A DNA stretch of 10,593 bases from Anaerolineae bacterium (GTDB lineage Bacteria; Chloroflexota; Anaerolineae; JAAYZQ01): the NCBI GenBank assembly GCA_016926595.1, contig JAFGOG010000010.1, positions 1 through 10,593 on the forward strand, read 5' to 3'. Below the pieces are notes generated by a model, which made no database searches, had not been told where the DNA came from, and worked only from the letters and a program-made list of their open reading frames with translations. The first letter of the stretch is position 1. Every line of letters begins with the position of its first letter. A program made the position numbers and the translations under genes. Positions 5,433 to 10,593 of the stretch are shown piece by piece.

Positions 5433-7094
5433 TCACTTCCACGGCGCCTGCGGCGACCGGTAAAAGTTCACCCCCATCGCCCTCCACCGCGCCCCGTGCG
5501 CTCCCAGCCGCACCCTGTACTCCTCCCAGCTCCTCCCCGCCGCCGGCGACCACCCGATCTCTGCCACGCCGGCCAGCCGTGGGAAGGTCATGAACTCGAT
5601 CTCCTCCATCGTCTTCACCGTCTCGGTCCACAGCAGCGCCTCAACCCCCAGCACGTCGCCCTCCGCCAACCCCTCCACCTGCGTCGCCGGGTCCCAATTG
5701 TAAGCGTCCTCCACCTCCACGGTCCCGGCCCAGCTCAGCCCCAGCGGCGTCGACTCGTCGTACTTCATGTCCAGGTAGGTCCTGGTCGCCGGCGACAGGA
5801 TCGCCTTTGCCCCTTGCTCGACCGCCTTCAGTACCTGGTCCGTGACCCAATGCTGGGCGATAGGCGCGGGTGCAGGCAGCAGCTTGGCCCGGCCTATCTC
5901 CTCATAGCCCACCATCTGTTTCCCATGCGACCGGACGATCTCCTGTGCCCGCTCGATAAATTCGACATAATCTTCCTCTTTCGTGCTCCATGCCTCGTCC
6001 CCGCCGATGTGGAAATAGGGGCCAGGCGTCAGCGCCGCGATCTCGCCCACCACGTCGTCCACGAAAGCAAAAGTGATCTCCTTGCCGATGCACAGCGAAG
6101 TCATGCCCACCTCCGTGCCCGTGTACAGGGGGGGAGCGATGCCGTCGCAGTTCAGCTCCGCGTACGATGCCAGCGCCGCGTTTGTGTGCCCCGGCATGTC
6201 GATCTCGGGCACCACCACGATATACCGGCTGGCCGCATAGGCTACGATCTCGGCGTACTCCGCTTGGCTGTAATAGCCCCCCGGCCCGCCGCCCACCTCG
6301 GCGCTGCCGCCATAGGCCGCCAGGTTGGGCCACGAACTGATCTCTATCCGCCAGCCCTGGTCGTCGCTCAAGTGGAGGTGCAGCCGGTTCAGCTTGTACA
6401 GCGCCATCAGGTCGATCAGCCGTTTCACCTCCTCCACCCCGAAAAAGTGCCTGGCCACGTCCAGCATCATCCCCCGCCAGCCAAACCGCGGATAGTCCCG
6501 GATCCTCCCCGTCGCCATCAGCCACGGACCCGCCTGTCCGGCCGGCCTCTCTATCGCCGCCGGCAGCATCTGCCGGATCGTCTGCGCCCCCCAAAACACC
6601 CCCGCCGGCCGTGGCGCCCTCACCGTCACCCTCTCCGGCGTGATCGTCAGCTCGTACCCCTCCTCCCCCAGCCCTGCATCCGCTCCCACCGTCGTCAGGT
6701 ACAGGCTCCCCGCTTCCGGGGTATCCGCCGTCTCTGTCGCAGGGGCGACCCCCTGTGGTCGCCCGTCCTGTCCCTCTCCACGCGCCCCCGCCAGCGCCCG
6801 CAGCCCCAGCCCGCTCGCCCGATTCAGATGGTCGGCCAGGTACTCGCCGATGCGCGCCATCTCCTCCGTCGCCGGCTCCAGATATATCCCCGCGCCCGCC
6901 GTCAAAGTGAACACCCCTCCACCCGGCGTCGCCGACGCCGGCATCGGGATCAGATTCTCCATCGTCGGCACCTCCCCCACCTCCTCGCTGGTCTCTACCC
7001 CTTTCGCCGGCGATCCCACCGGCGCCCCGCACGTCACCACAGCCGCCGCACACAGCGCCAGCGCCAACCCCCACTCCAGGCCTTTACGTTGCAT
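5433..7094 (-). CDS. Exported GH20 beta-N-acetylhexosaminidase
   Basis: A 553-residue glycoside hydrolase family 20 enzyme that removes terminal N-acetylglucosamine or N-acetylgalactosamine from glycans or chitooligosaccharides. It begins MQRKGLEWGLALALCAAAVV, a signal peptide; Cys22 (VVTCGAP) makes a lipoprotein possible, but the lipobox is not canonical. An N-terminal GH20b-like domain (about 45-195) precedes the catalytic barrel (about 198-520). Typical motifs are RDYPRFGWRGMMLDVARHFF (199-218), HLHLSDDQGWR (239-249), PEIDMPGHT (296-304) and HIGGDEAW (362-369), with the catalytic Asp366-Glu367 pair of substrate-assisted hydrolysis. ATG 7094 is chosen because GGAGAGGGGGG lies just upstream; an in-frame GTG at 7100 is possible. 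Residues about 103-127 are an insert containing a palindromic DNA repeat. It lies 66 nt downstream of the nucleotidyltransferase gene. No U-rich terminator follows it. Confidence 0.93.
   Translation of the reverse strand: MQRKGLEWGLALALCAAAVVTCGAPVGSPAKGVETSEEVGEVPTMENLIPMPASATPGGGVFTLTAGAGIYLEPATEEMARIGEYLADHLNRASGLGLRALAGARGEGQDGRPQGVAPATETADTPEAGSLYLTTVGADAGLGEEGYELTITPERVTVRAPRPAGVFWGAQTIRQMLPAAIERPAGQAGPWLMATGRIRDYPRFGWRGMMLDVARHFFGVEEVKRLIDLMALYKLNRLHLHLSDDQGWRIEISSWPNLAAYGGSAEVGGGPGGYYSQAEYAEIVAYAASRYIVVVPEIDMPGHTNAALASYAELNCDGIAPPLYTGTEVGMTSLCIGKEITFAFVDDVVGEIAALTPGPYFHIGGDEAWSTKEEDYVEFIERAQEIVRSHGKQMVGYEEIGRAKLLPAPAPIAQHWVTDQVLKAVEQGAKAILSPATRTYLDMKYDESTPLGLSWAGTVEVEDAYNWDPATQVEGLAEGDVLGVEALLWTETVKTMEEIEFMTFPRLAGVAEIGWSPAAGRSWEEYRVRLGAHGARWRAMGVNFYRSPQAPWK
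6743..6764. repeat. Short palindromic repeat inside the hexosaminidase gene
   Basis: GGGCGACC (6743-6750) and GGTCGCCC (6757-6764) form a perfect 8-bp inverted repeat with a 6-nt loop. In the hexosaminidase frame it encodes about GRPQGVAP within a Gly/Pro/Ala/Thr-rich segment. Palindromes of this form are familiar to me as dispersed repeats in Chloroflexota-like genomes; that is recollection, and only one copy is in the window. Confidence 0.6.
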
Positions 7095-7119
7095 AAACAC
7101 CCCCCTCTCCCACCGCCGC

Positions 7120-7143
7120 CACCCATCCGTGTAATCCGTGTCG
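7120..7143. repeat. Dispersed repeat, copy 1 (CACCCATCCGTGTAATCCGTG type)
   Basis: The sequence CACCCATCCGTGTAATCCGT plus GTCG contains two direct copies of ATCCGTGT and nearly matches the element at 8022-8046. It lies in the gap between the nucleotidyltransferase and hexosaminidase genes, close to a second repeat type at 7167-7187. Confidence 0.6.
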
Positions 7144-7160
7144 TGCTTCCCCGCTCCACC

Positions 7161-7961
7161 TTAGTTACCTTCGTGCCCTTTGTGGTTGATCTCCTGCGCG
7201 ATCTCCCCCGTCACCTGGCGGAACCATTCCTCCGCCTCCGCCTGCTTGGCCCGCAGATCGGCCAGGCTGACCGGCAGGAACAGCCGCTCCAGCCTGGCCG
7301 TCACCTCTGGGGGCAGCTCGTAATACACATAGCGGACGCCAAAACCGTGACGCTCCGGCCGGTAGCGCATATTCAGCGCGCTGAGCAGAGGGCGCAGGGT
7401 ATAGGCGTGATAGTAGCCCACCGCCTCAACCAGATTCCCCCGGTTCAGCTCTTTCAACACCATGACCTGGAATATCTCAAAGCGGGTCCGCGTGTTGGCC
7501 AGCCAGCCGGCCAGCTCCGACGCCTGCCAGGCCGCCAGGTCGAAATGGGGCAGCCTGGACACGCCCGACTTGTCAAAGTAAAAGATGGGCCGGCCATGAA
7601 CCTCCGGCTCCAGGAATTTCGACGTTGCCCCGTGACGCAGCACCGCCGCGTCTACGAGCAGATAGGGGCTGGCGTCGCGCAGCCGGTAGAAAGCCTGGAT
7701 ATAGTTGCCTGCCGCGTCGTCCGGCATGCGCAGCTTTAGCTCGATCGGCGACGTCGATTCGAGTATGCGGTCGACGCACTCTAACGCCTCCTCCACCCGC
7801 TCGTCGTCCGCGTCCACCATCACGTCGATGTCGGACCAGGCATCCAGGCGCTCCCACGACACCGCGCCGCCCTCCCACATCGCGTGCGTATAAGGCAGTG
7901 GCTCCAACCCCGCCCGAAGCGCTGCCAGCACCTCCTCCCGCGTTATTCCATACCCCGCCAT
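7161..7961 (-). CDS. Nucleotidyltransferase-fold protein (aminoglycoside-adenylyltransferase-like)
   Basis: A 266-residue cytoplasmic protein. Residues 31-50 (GGAVSWERLDAWSDIDVMVD) carry the polymerase-beta-type nucleotidyltransferase signature: a Gly-Ser-like element, then Trp-Ser-Asp-Ile-Asp with the metal-binding Asp44 and Asp46. A third acidic residue may lie in YLLVDAAV (Asp104). The C-terminal half is helical (WLANTRTRFEIFQVMVLKEL and VGYYHAYTLRPLLSALNMRY), as in small-molecule or tRNA-type nucleotidyltransferases of the aadA/kanamycin-transferase clan. The substrate is unknown, and antibiotic resistance should not be assumed. The ATG at 7961 has an excellent AAAGGAGG 5 nt upstream; the frame is open further back to 8024, but that part runs through a repeat. 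The last residues, NHKGHEGN, come from a dispersed DNA repeat. It is probably cotranscribed with the hexosaminidase. Confidence 0.72.
   Translation of the reverse strand: MAGYGITREEVLAALRAGLEPLPYTHAMWEGGAVSWERLDAWSDIDVMVDADDERVEEALECVDRILESTSPIELKLRMPDDAAGNYIQAFYRLRDASPYLLVDAAVLRHGATSKFLEPEVHGRPIFYFDKSGVSRLPHFDLAAWQASELAGWLANTRTRFEIFQVMVLKELNRGNLVEAVGYYHAYTLRPLLSALNMRYRPERHGFGVRYVYYELPPEVTARLERLFLPVSLADLRAKQAEAEEWFRQVTGEIAQEINHKGHEGN
7167..7187. repeat. Dispersed repeat forming the 3' end of the nucleotidyltransferase gene
   Basis: On the minus strand the sequence is AACCACAAAGGGCACGAAGG plus T: two tandem versions of a CACRAAGGK unit. It encodes the C-terminal NHKGHEG of the upstream gene. 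Tandem CACGAAGG-type repeats are, from memory, widespread intergenic elements in environmental bacteria. Confidence 0.6.
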
Positions 7962-8021
7962 CCTCTCCTCCTTTTGCCAATACCGCTTCTGCTCTTTCAC
8001 CTGGCAGTCGGCATCCAGCCG

Positions 8022-8046
8022 CACCCATCCGCGTCAATCCGTGTCC
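8022..8046. repeat. Dispersed repeat, copy 2 (CACCCATCCGCGTCAATCCGTG type)
   Basis: CACCCATCCGCGTCAATCCG plus TGTCC matches the element at 7120-7143 with one substitution and small insertions. It fills most of the 87-nt gap between the SUMF1 fragment and the nucleotidyltransferase start. No clear promoter for the nucleotidyltransferase is visible in this gap. Confidence 0.6.
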
Positions 8047-8048
8047 AA

Positions 8049-8408
8049 TCAATCCCTACCGCAGCGAAACCCCACGTTGAACCCGGCATACCACGGCTTG
8101 TTCCTGCCCCGATCTGCCGAGCGGATGAACGCCGCCAGGTAGCCCCACGATCCGCCCCGGAACACCTTGTACCTGTCCGGTTCCGGCCCCTGCGGATTCT
8201 GCGCCGGTGAGCGGCTGTAATAGCCCGCGTCGTACCAATCGGCCACCCACTCCCACACATTGCCGGCCATGTCCAGTGCCCCGTACGGGCTGGCTCCTGC
8301 CAGCCGCGCGCCGACCGTCACGGTCGCGCCGTCACAGTCCGCGTATTGCGCTTTGCTGCAGTCGGGCGCATCATTTCCCCAGGGGTACAGCCGCCAGCGC
8401 CGCCCCAA
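8049..8408 (-). pseudogene. N-terminally truncated SUMF1/FGE-sulfatase domain fragment
   Basis: About 115 residues match the C-terminal half of the SUMF1 (formylglycine-generating-enzyme-like) fold: RLYPWGN near the start, SPYGALDMAGNVWEWVADWY (40-59), VFRGGSW (82-88) and a final GFNVGFRC (109-116). Complete domains are roughly twice this length, and the expected upstream LPTEAEWE-type segment is missing; the frame closes at a TGA about 36 nt before the first homologous codons. The only available start is a TTG without a ribosome site. The two active-site cysteines of true formylglycine-generating enzymes, which would lie after RGGSW, are absent, so the ancestor was a different SUMF1-family member. 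It is probably a remnant left by deletion or recombination. Confidence 0.72.
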
Positions 8409-8490
8409 CCCACACCGCCGCCGCTGCCGCCATCACCCTGTCCGAGACCTTGGACCGTTTCCTCTTCATCCTCATCCGTCAGCCAGCCAT

Positions 8491-8928
8491 TCATCCCCTA
8501 TCCGCCAGCGCCTCTACCGGAAACAGCGCGGGAATCACCGCTTGCGCCCGCTCCCGCTGTTCGCGGTCCAGCGTGACCAGCGTGCTGCCAAAGCGCAGGG
8601 CCACCGCTGCGTAAACGGCGTCGCTTCCCCGCAGCCGGTATTGGGCGGCGATCCCAGCGGCCTGTTGGGCCAGGATCGCATCCACCGCGATCAGCACCAG
8701 GTGGGGCAGGCGGCCGAGCGCAGCCGCGAACTCGCGCGCCAGTGCCTCGTCTTCCCGGCCGCGGCTGATTGCCGCCGCCGTCTCCGGCAGCAGCAGCGTC
8801 GGCTCCACGATCGGAGTCGCCTCTTCCTGGAAACGGGCCAGCAGGCGGTAGCTCTCCTCGTGTCCTGCCTCGTACGGATTGAACGCATTCAAAAAGACAC
8901 TCGCGTCTACGGTATAGATGCTGGCCAT
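8491..8928 (-). CDS. vapC: PIN-domain toxin, VapC family
   Basis: A 145-residue single PIN domain, the normal VapC length. The acidic metal-binding residues are in place: Asp8 in YTVDASVFLNAF, Glu49 in LLLPETAAAI, Asp103 in LRGSDAVYAAVA and Asp121 in LVTLDREQ. VapC toxins are Mg2+-dependent endoribonucleases, usually cutting tRNA or rRNA, and are inhibited by their antitoxin; the target here is unknown. The ATG at 8928 is preceded by AGGAGGGGAGGA. It starts 10 nt after the antitoxin stop codon, so the two form a tight operon with coupled translation. The next thing downstream is the broken SUMF1 fragment. Confidence 0.92.
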   Translation of the reverse strand: MASIYTVDASVFLNAFNPYEAGHEESYRLLARFQEEATPIVEPTLLLPETAAAISRGREDEALAREFAAALGRLPHLVLIAVDAILAQQAAGIAAQYRLRGSDAVYAAVALRFGSTLVTLDREQRERAQAVIPALFPVEALADRG

Positions 8929-8938
8929 TCCTCCCCTC

Positions 8939-9211
8939 CTAGCGGCGCATCTCCGACAGCAGTTCAGTGCTGCTCAGCGGCGAGCGCCATCCCTGCCCGA
9001 TCTCTTCGCCGAGCCGGATCAAGGTCTCCCAGGCGGCCAAGGCTGCCTCTCCACCCGGCTGCTGTGGGCTGAGAACCCCCTCGTCCAATGGTGTCAGCAG
9101 GCCAACCGGCCGGCCCCGGTAGGTCACCACATACTGGACGCGCTGGTCTCGGACTCGGCGGACGATCTCCGAAGCACGGATTTTTAGCTCCCTCACCCCC
9201 ACATCAGGCAT
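8939..9211 (-). CDS. Antitoxin, Phd/YefM-like, partner of VapC
   Basis: A 90-residue protein. The first half (MPDVGVRELKIRASEIVRRV followed by YVVTYRGRPVGLLTPLD, 27-43) is the Phd/YefM-type DNA-binding and dimerisation fold. The variable second half (WETLIRLGEEIGQGWRSPLS to the end) is typical of the tail that wraps around the toxin. Antitoxins of this sort repress their own promoter together with the toxin. The ATG at 9211 is preferred because GGGGAGGG lies 5 nt upstream; an extension to 9256 would overlap the -10. It is the first gene of the pair and has a near-consensus promoter. Confidence 0.9.
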   Translation of the reverse strand: MPDVGVRELKIRASEIVRRVRDQRVQYVVTYRGRPVGLLTPLDEGVLSPQQPGGEAALAAWETLIRLGEEIGQGWRSPLSSTELLSEMRR

Positions 9212-9246
9212 CGATCCCTCCCCAATATAGTCTCTTTTGTGACCAC

Positions 9247-9275
9247 ATTGTACCACGTTCAGGTCGAGATGTCAA
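9247..9275 (-). promoter_or_regulatory. Promoter of the toxin-antitoxin operon
   Basis: On the minus strand TTGACA (9270-9275), a 17-nt spacer and TACAAT (9247-9252), matching consensus at 11 of 12 positions. The direct repeat GTGGTACAA / GTGGTCACA overlaps the -10 and start site, which could be an operator for the antitoxin. Confidence 0.85.
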
Positions 9276-9459
9276 TTTCTGTGCAGCCTGCCTCCCTCTG
9301 GCGGGTGCGTTTCACATTTCTGGACAATGCACCCGGGGTCGCCATTCCTGCCCCCTCTCCCTGCGGGGGAGAGGGTTGGGGTGAGGGGGAGATCCTGCCC
9401 CACAAGCGCTTACCCAGAAAGCTGCAATGCACTCCCTCTGGCAGCCGTCCCACCCATCC
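9276..9459. other. Intergenic region between divergent units
   Basis: This stretch separates the toxin-antitoxin promoter from the aldolase promoter. It contains a weak inverted repeat (GGGTGC at about 9303-9308 with GCACCC at about 9329-9334) and the palindromic repeat described at 9353-9394. I see no credible gene in either strand: the open frames here are low complexity and lack ribosome sites. Confidence 0.5.
9353..9394. repeat. Palindromic repeat, copy 1 (CCCTCTCCC...GGGAGAGGG type)
   Basis: CCCTCTCCC (9353-9361) pairs with GGGAGAGGG (9367-9375) and is followed by TTGGGGTGAGGGGGAGATC. The same element, in the same orientation, recurs at 10424-10494 at the end of the aldolase gene, where it carries a 30-nt insert. 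This resembles the REP-like palindromes found widely in GC-rich bacteria. Confidence 0.8.
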
Positions 9460-9488
9460 TTGACGCTTCCCCCACCCCGTGCTACAAT
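9460..9488 (+). promoter_or_regulatory. Promoter of the aldolase-aminotransferase unit
   Basis: TTGACG (9460-9465), a 17-nt spacer and TACAAT (9483-9488). The start site would be near 9495, giving a leader of only about 20 nt before the strong ribosome site. Confidence 0.8.
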
Positions 9489-9516
9489 GACCCCGTAACC
9501 TTGGAGGTAATGCCAC

Positions 9517-10485
9517 ATGTCCAAGCCTGCGATCTCGTTGAGCGGAGTCTTTCCGCCCATCATCACGCCCTTTGACGCCGACGGCAGCGTCGCCTACGAC
9601 GCCCTGTCCGCCAACCTGGAGCGCTGGAACGCCTACGACCTGGCCGGCTATGTCGTCCTCGGCTCCAACGGCGAAGGCCCCTACCTGGACGGCGACGAAA
9701 GGGCCCGCATCCTGGATGTCTGCCGCCAGGCCATCCCGCCCGGCAAGCTCCTGATCGCCGGTACCGGCTCCGAGTCCACCCGCGCCGCCATCGCCCTCAC
9801 CAGGCTCGCCGCCGAGGCCGGCGCCGACGCCGCCCTGGTCGTCACCCCCCACTACTACGGCCCCAGGATGACCCCCGACGCCCTGGTTCACCACTACCAC
9901 CAGTTGGCTGGCGCCTCGCCCATCCCCATCATCCTCTACAACGTCCCCAAGGCCACCCACCTCGACATGGACGCGGCCACCATCGCCCGCGCCGCGCAGC
10001 ACCCCAACGTCGTCGGCCTCAAAGAGTCGAGCGGCAACGTCGCCAAGCTGGCCGACGTCATCCGCCTCTGCGGCCCCGATTTCCAGGCCATGTCCGGCAC
10101 CGCCAGCGCCTTCTTCCCCTCGTTGGCCGTGGGCGCCGTCGGCGGCGTGCTGGCCCTGGCCAACATCGCCCCCCAGCGCTGCATCGACCTCTATCGCCTG
10201 TTCCAGGCCGGCCGCTGGGCCGAGGCCGCCGACCTCCAGCGGCGCATGATCCCGGTCAACGCCGCCATCACCGCCCGCTACGACATCGCTGGCCTCAAAG
10301 CCGCCCTCGACATGCTCGGCTACTACGGCGGCCCCGTCCGCTCCCCATTGCTGGATCTGAGCGACGCTGATCGCCAATCCCTCCGCGCCATCCTGGCCGA
10401 CGGCGGCATCCTGCCCTCTGACTCCCTCTCCCCTTGGGGGAGACCTCCGTTCAGTGCCGCGCCAAGCGCGGCAGGGTTGGGGTGA
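9517..10485 (+). CDS. DapA-superfamily aldolase, 4-hydroxy-2-oxoglutarate aldolase-like
   Basis: A 322-residue class I (Schiff-base) aldolase of the dihydrodipicolinate synthase superfamily. The residues fit 4-hydroxy-2-oxoglutarate aldolase (eukaryotic HOGA1), which yields pyruvate and glyoxylate, better than DapA: GSNGEGPYLDGDER (49-62) has Ser-Asn where DapA has Thr-Thr, YNVP supplies Tyr141, and GLKESSG supplies Schiff-base Lys169 and Ser171. AGTGSESTRA, VVTPHYYGPRM, LHH-type VHHYHQLA, GAVGGVLALAN and GYYGGPVRSPLLDLS also resemble HOGA1 as I remember it. HOGA1 ends just after the segment matching ADGGIL (295-299), so residues after about 300 are an added tail encoded by a palindromic repeat that also provides the TGA. 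The ATG follows TTGGAGGT by 8 nt. The neighbouring glyoxylate-type aminotransferase supports the role. A sugar-acid or other pyruvate aldolase remains possible. Confidence 0.85.
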   Translation: MSKPAISLSGVFPPIITPFDADGSVAYDALSANLERWNAYDLAGYVVLGSNGEGPYLDGDERARILDVCRQAIPPGKLLIAGTGSESTRAAIALTRLAAEAGADAALVVTPHYYGPRMTPDALVHHYHQLAGASPIPIILYNVPKATHLDMDAATIARAAQHPNVVGLKESSGNVAKLADVIRLCGPDFQAMSGTASAFFPSLAVGAVGGVLALANIAPQRCIDLYRLFQAGRWAEAADLQRRMIPVNAAITARYDIAGLKAALDMLGYYGGPVRSPLLDLSDADRQSLRAILADGGILPSDSLSPWGRPPFSAAPSAAGLG

Positions 10486-10494
10486 GGGGGAGAT
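10424..10494. repeat. Palindromic repeat, copy 2, overlapping the aldolase 3' end
   Basis: CCCTCTCCCCTTGGGGGAGA (10424-10443) and GGGTTGGGGTGAGGGGGAGA plus TC (10474-10494) match copy 1 at 9353-9394. Between them is a 30-nt insert containing a perfect 7-bp hairpin (TGCCGCG at 10455-10461 with CGCGGCA at 10467-10473). The TGA inside GGGGTGAGGG is the aldolase stop codon. On the transcript these hairpins lie between the two genes of the unit and could affect relative expression. Confidence 0.8.
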
Positions 10495-10514
10495 CTAATT
10501 CCAAGAGAGGAAAC

Positions 10515-10593
10515 ATGAAAGATAGACCCCTTCTCATGATCCCCGGCCCGATCGAATTCGACCCGGCCGTCCTGGCCGCCCTCGGCGCCCCGA
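10515..10593 (+). CDS. Start of a class V aminotransferase (alanine/serine-glyoxylate type), truncated by window end
   Basis: Twenty-six codons are visible: MKDRPLLMIPGPIEFDPAVL then AALGAP. The LLMIPGPxxxxPxVL opening is characteristic of the N-terminus of fold-type I, class V PLP-dependent aminotransferases of the alanine--glyoxylate / serine--glyoxylate family, where it lies near the substrate pocket. AGAGG stands 5 nt before the ATG, and the gene starts 29 nt after the aldolase stop, so it is likely cotranscribed. The expected job is amino-group transfer to glyoxylate, giving glycine. The PLP lysine and the rest of the protein lie outside the window, so substrate choice cannot be judged. 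Confidence 0.75.
   Translation, partial: MKDRPLLMIPGPIEFDPAVLAALGAP

Noticed and set aside
5310..7739. Long plus-strand open frame (about 800 codons) opposite the hexosaminidase
   Set aside because: It is antisense to the GH20 gene and to much of the nucleotidyltransferase gene, rich in Arg/His/Pro/Leu, without recognisable motifs, and it crosses the repeat cluster. Third-position GC bias explains the absence of stops.
7161..8024. Calling the nucleotidyltransferase an antibiotic-resistance gene
   Set aside because: Only the general nucleotidyltransferase motif is visible. The fold is shared by many enzymes with other substrates, and there is no resistance-cassette context.
8371..8475. 34-residue frame MRMKRKRSKVSDRVMAAAAA... 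as an independent gene
   Set aside because: The ribosome site is poor and it overlaps the SUMF1 fragment. It is better treated as a possible broken N-terminus, reported as a junction finding.
9259..10377. Minus-strand open frame opposite the aldolase
   Set aside because: The translation is Gly/Asp/Val-rich low complexity, has no ribosome site, and mirrors the aldolase codons.
9353..10494. Repeats at 9353 and 10424 as a CRISPR array or transposon ends
   Set aside because: There are only two copies 1 kb apart, in the same orientation, with a gene rather than spacers between them, no cas or transposase gene and no clear target duplication.

Overview
The window is a GC-rich (roughly two-thirds G+C by eye) bacterial chromosomal segment with third codon positions dominated by G or C. 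Shine-Dalgarno sites are strong and promoters are ordinary sigma70 type (TTGACA, about 17 bases, TAnnnT). The gene mix suggests an environmental bacterium, most plausibly a Chloroflexota lineage (Anaerolineae/Caldilineae-like). That mix is an archaeal-length RtcB, a CarD-type regulator, a small single-RRM protein beside a cold-shock protein, a Thr/Pro-rich lipoprotein and many dispersed palindromic repeats. The taxonomic call is inference; I see no rRNA, tRNA, CRISPR array, transposase or phage gene.

Layout. Positions 1-86 hold the 3' end of a plus-strand gene, facing a shared terminator (100-140). From there to 9211 every gene lies on the minus strand, so transcription runs right to left. 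A carD / DEAD-box helicase / rtcB operon (3667 down to 149) starts from a clear promoter at 3785-3813. Upstream of it is a two-gene unit (an 88-residue unknown, then a Thr/Pro-rich lipoprotein; 4523-3930) with a consensus -10. Next is a csp / RRM-protein pair (5203-4686) with its own promoter and terminator. Then come a secreted GH20 beta-N-acetylhexosaminidase (7094-5433), a nucleotidyltransferase-like protein (7961-7161), an N-terminally truncated SUMF1-domain fragment (8408-8049), and a VapC-type PIN toxin with a Phd/YefM-type antitoxin (9211-8491). Rightward from 9460 are a 4-hydroxy-2-oxoglutarate aldolase-like gene and the start of an alanine/serine-glyoxylate aminotransferase-like gene, a coherent glyoxylate-handling pair.

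The most interesting signal is regulatory. The carD and csp genes, 1.5 kb apart and otherwise unrelated, share one promoter-plus-leader architecture: a 17-base-spaced promoter, the same initially transcribed sequence (GGGTAGGAT), a shared AUCUGG, then an intrinsic terminator hairpin only about 40 nucleotides before the start codon. This looks like a transcription-attenuation leader, perhaps one that RNA-binding proteins such as the encoded Csp could act on. A third promoter in the window shares the start-site sequence without the hairpin.

Several dispersed repeats have become part of coding sequence: the C-termini of the aldolase and the nucleotidyltransferase, and an internal loop of the hexosaminidase.
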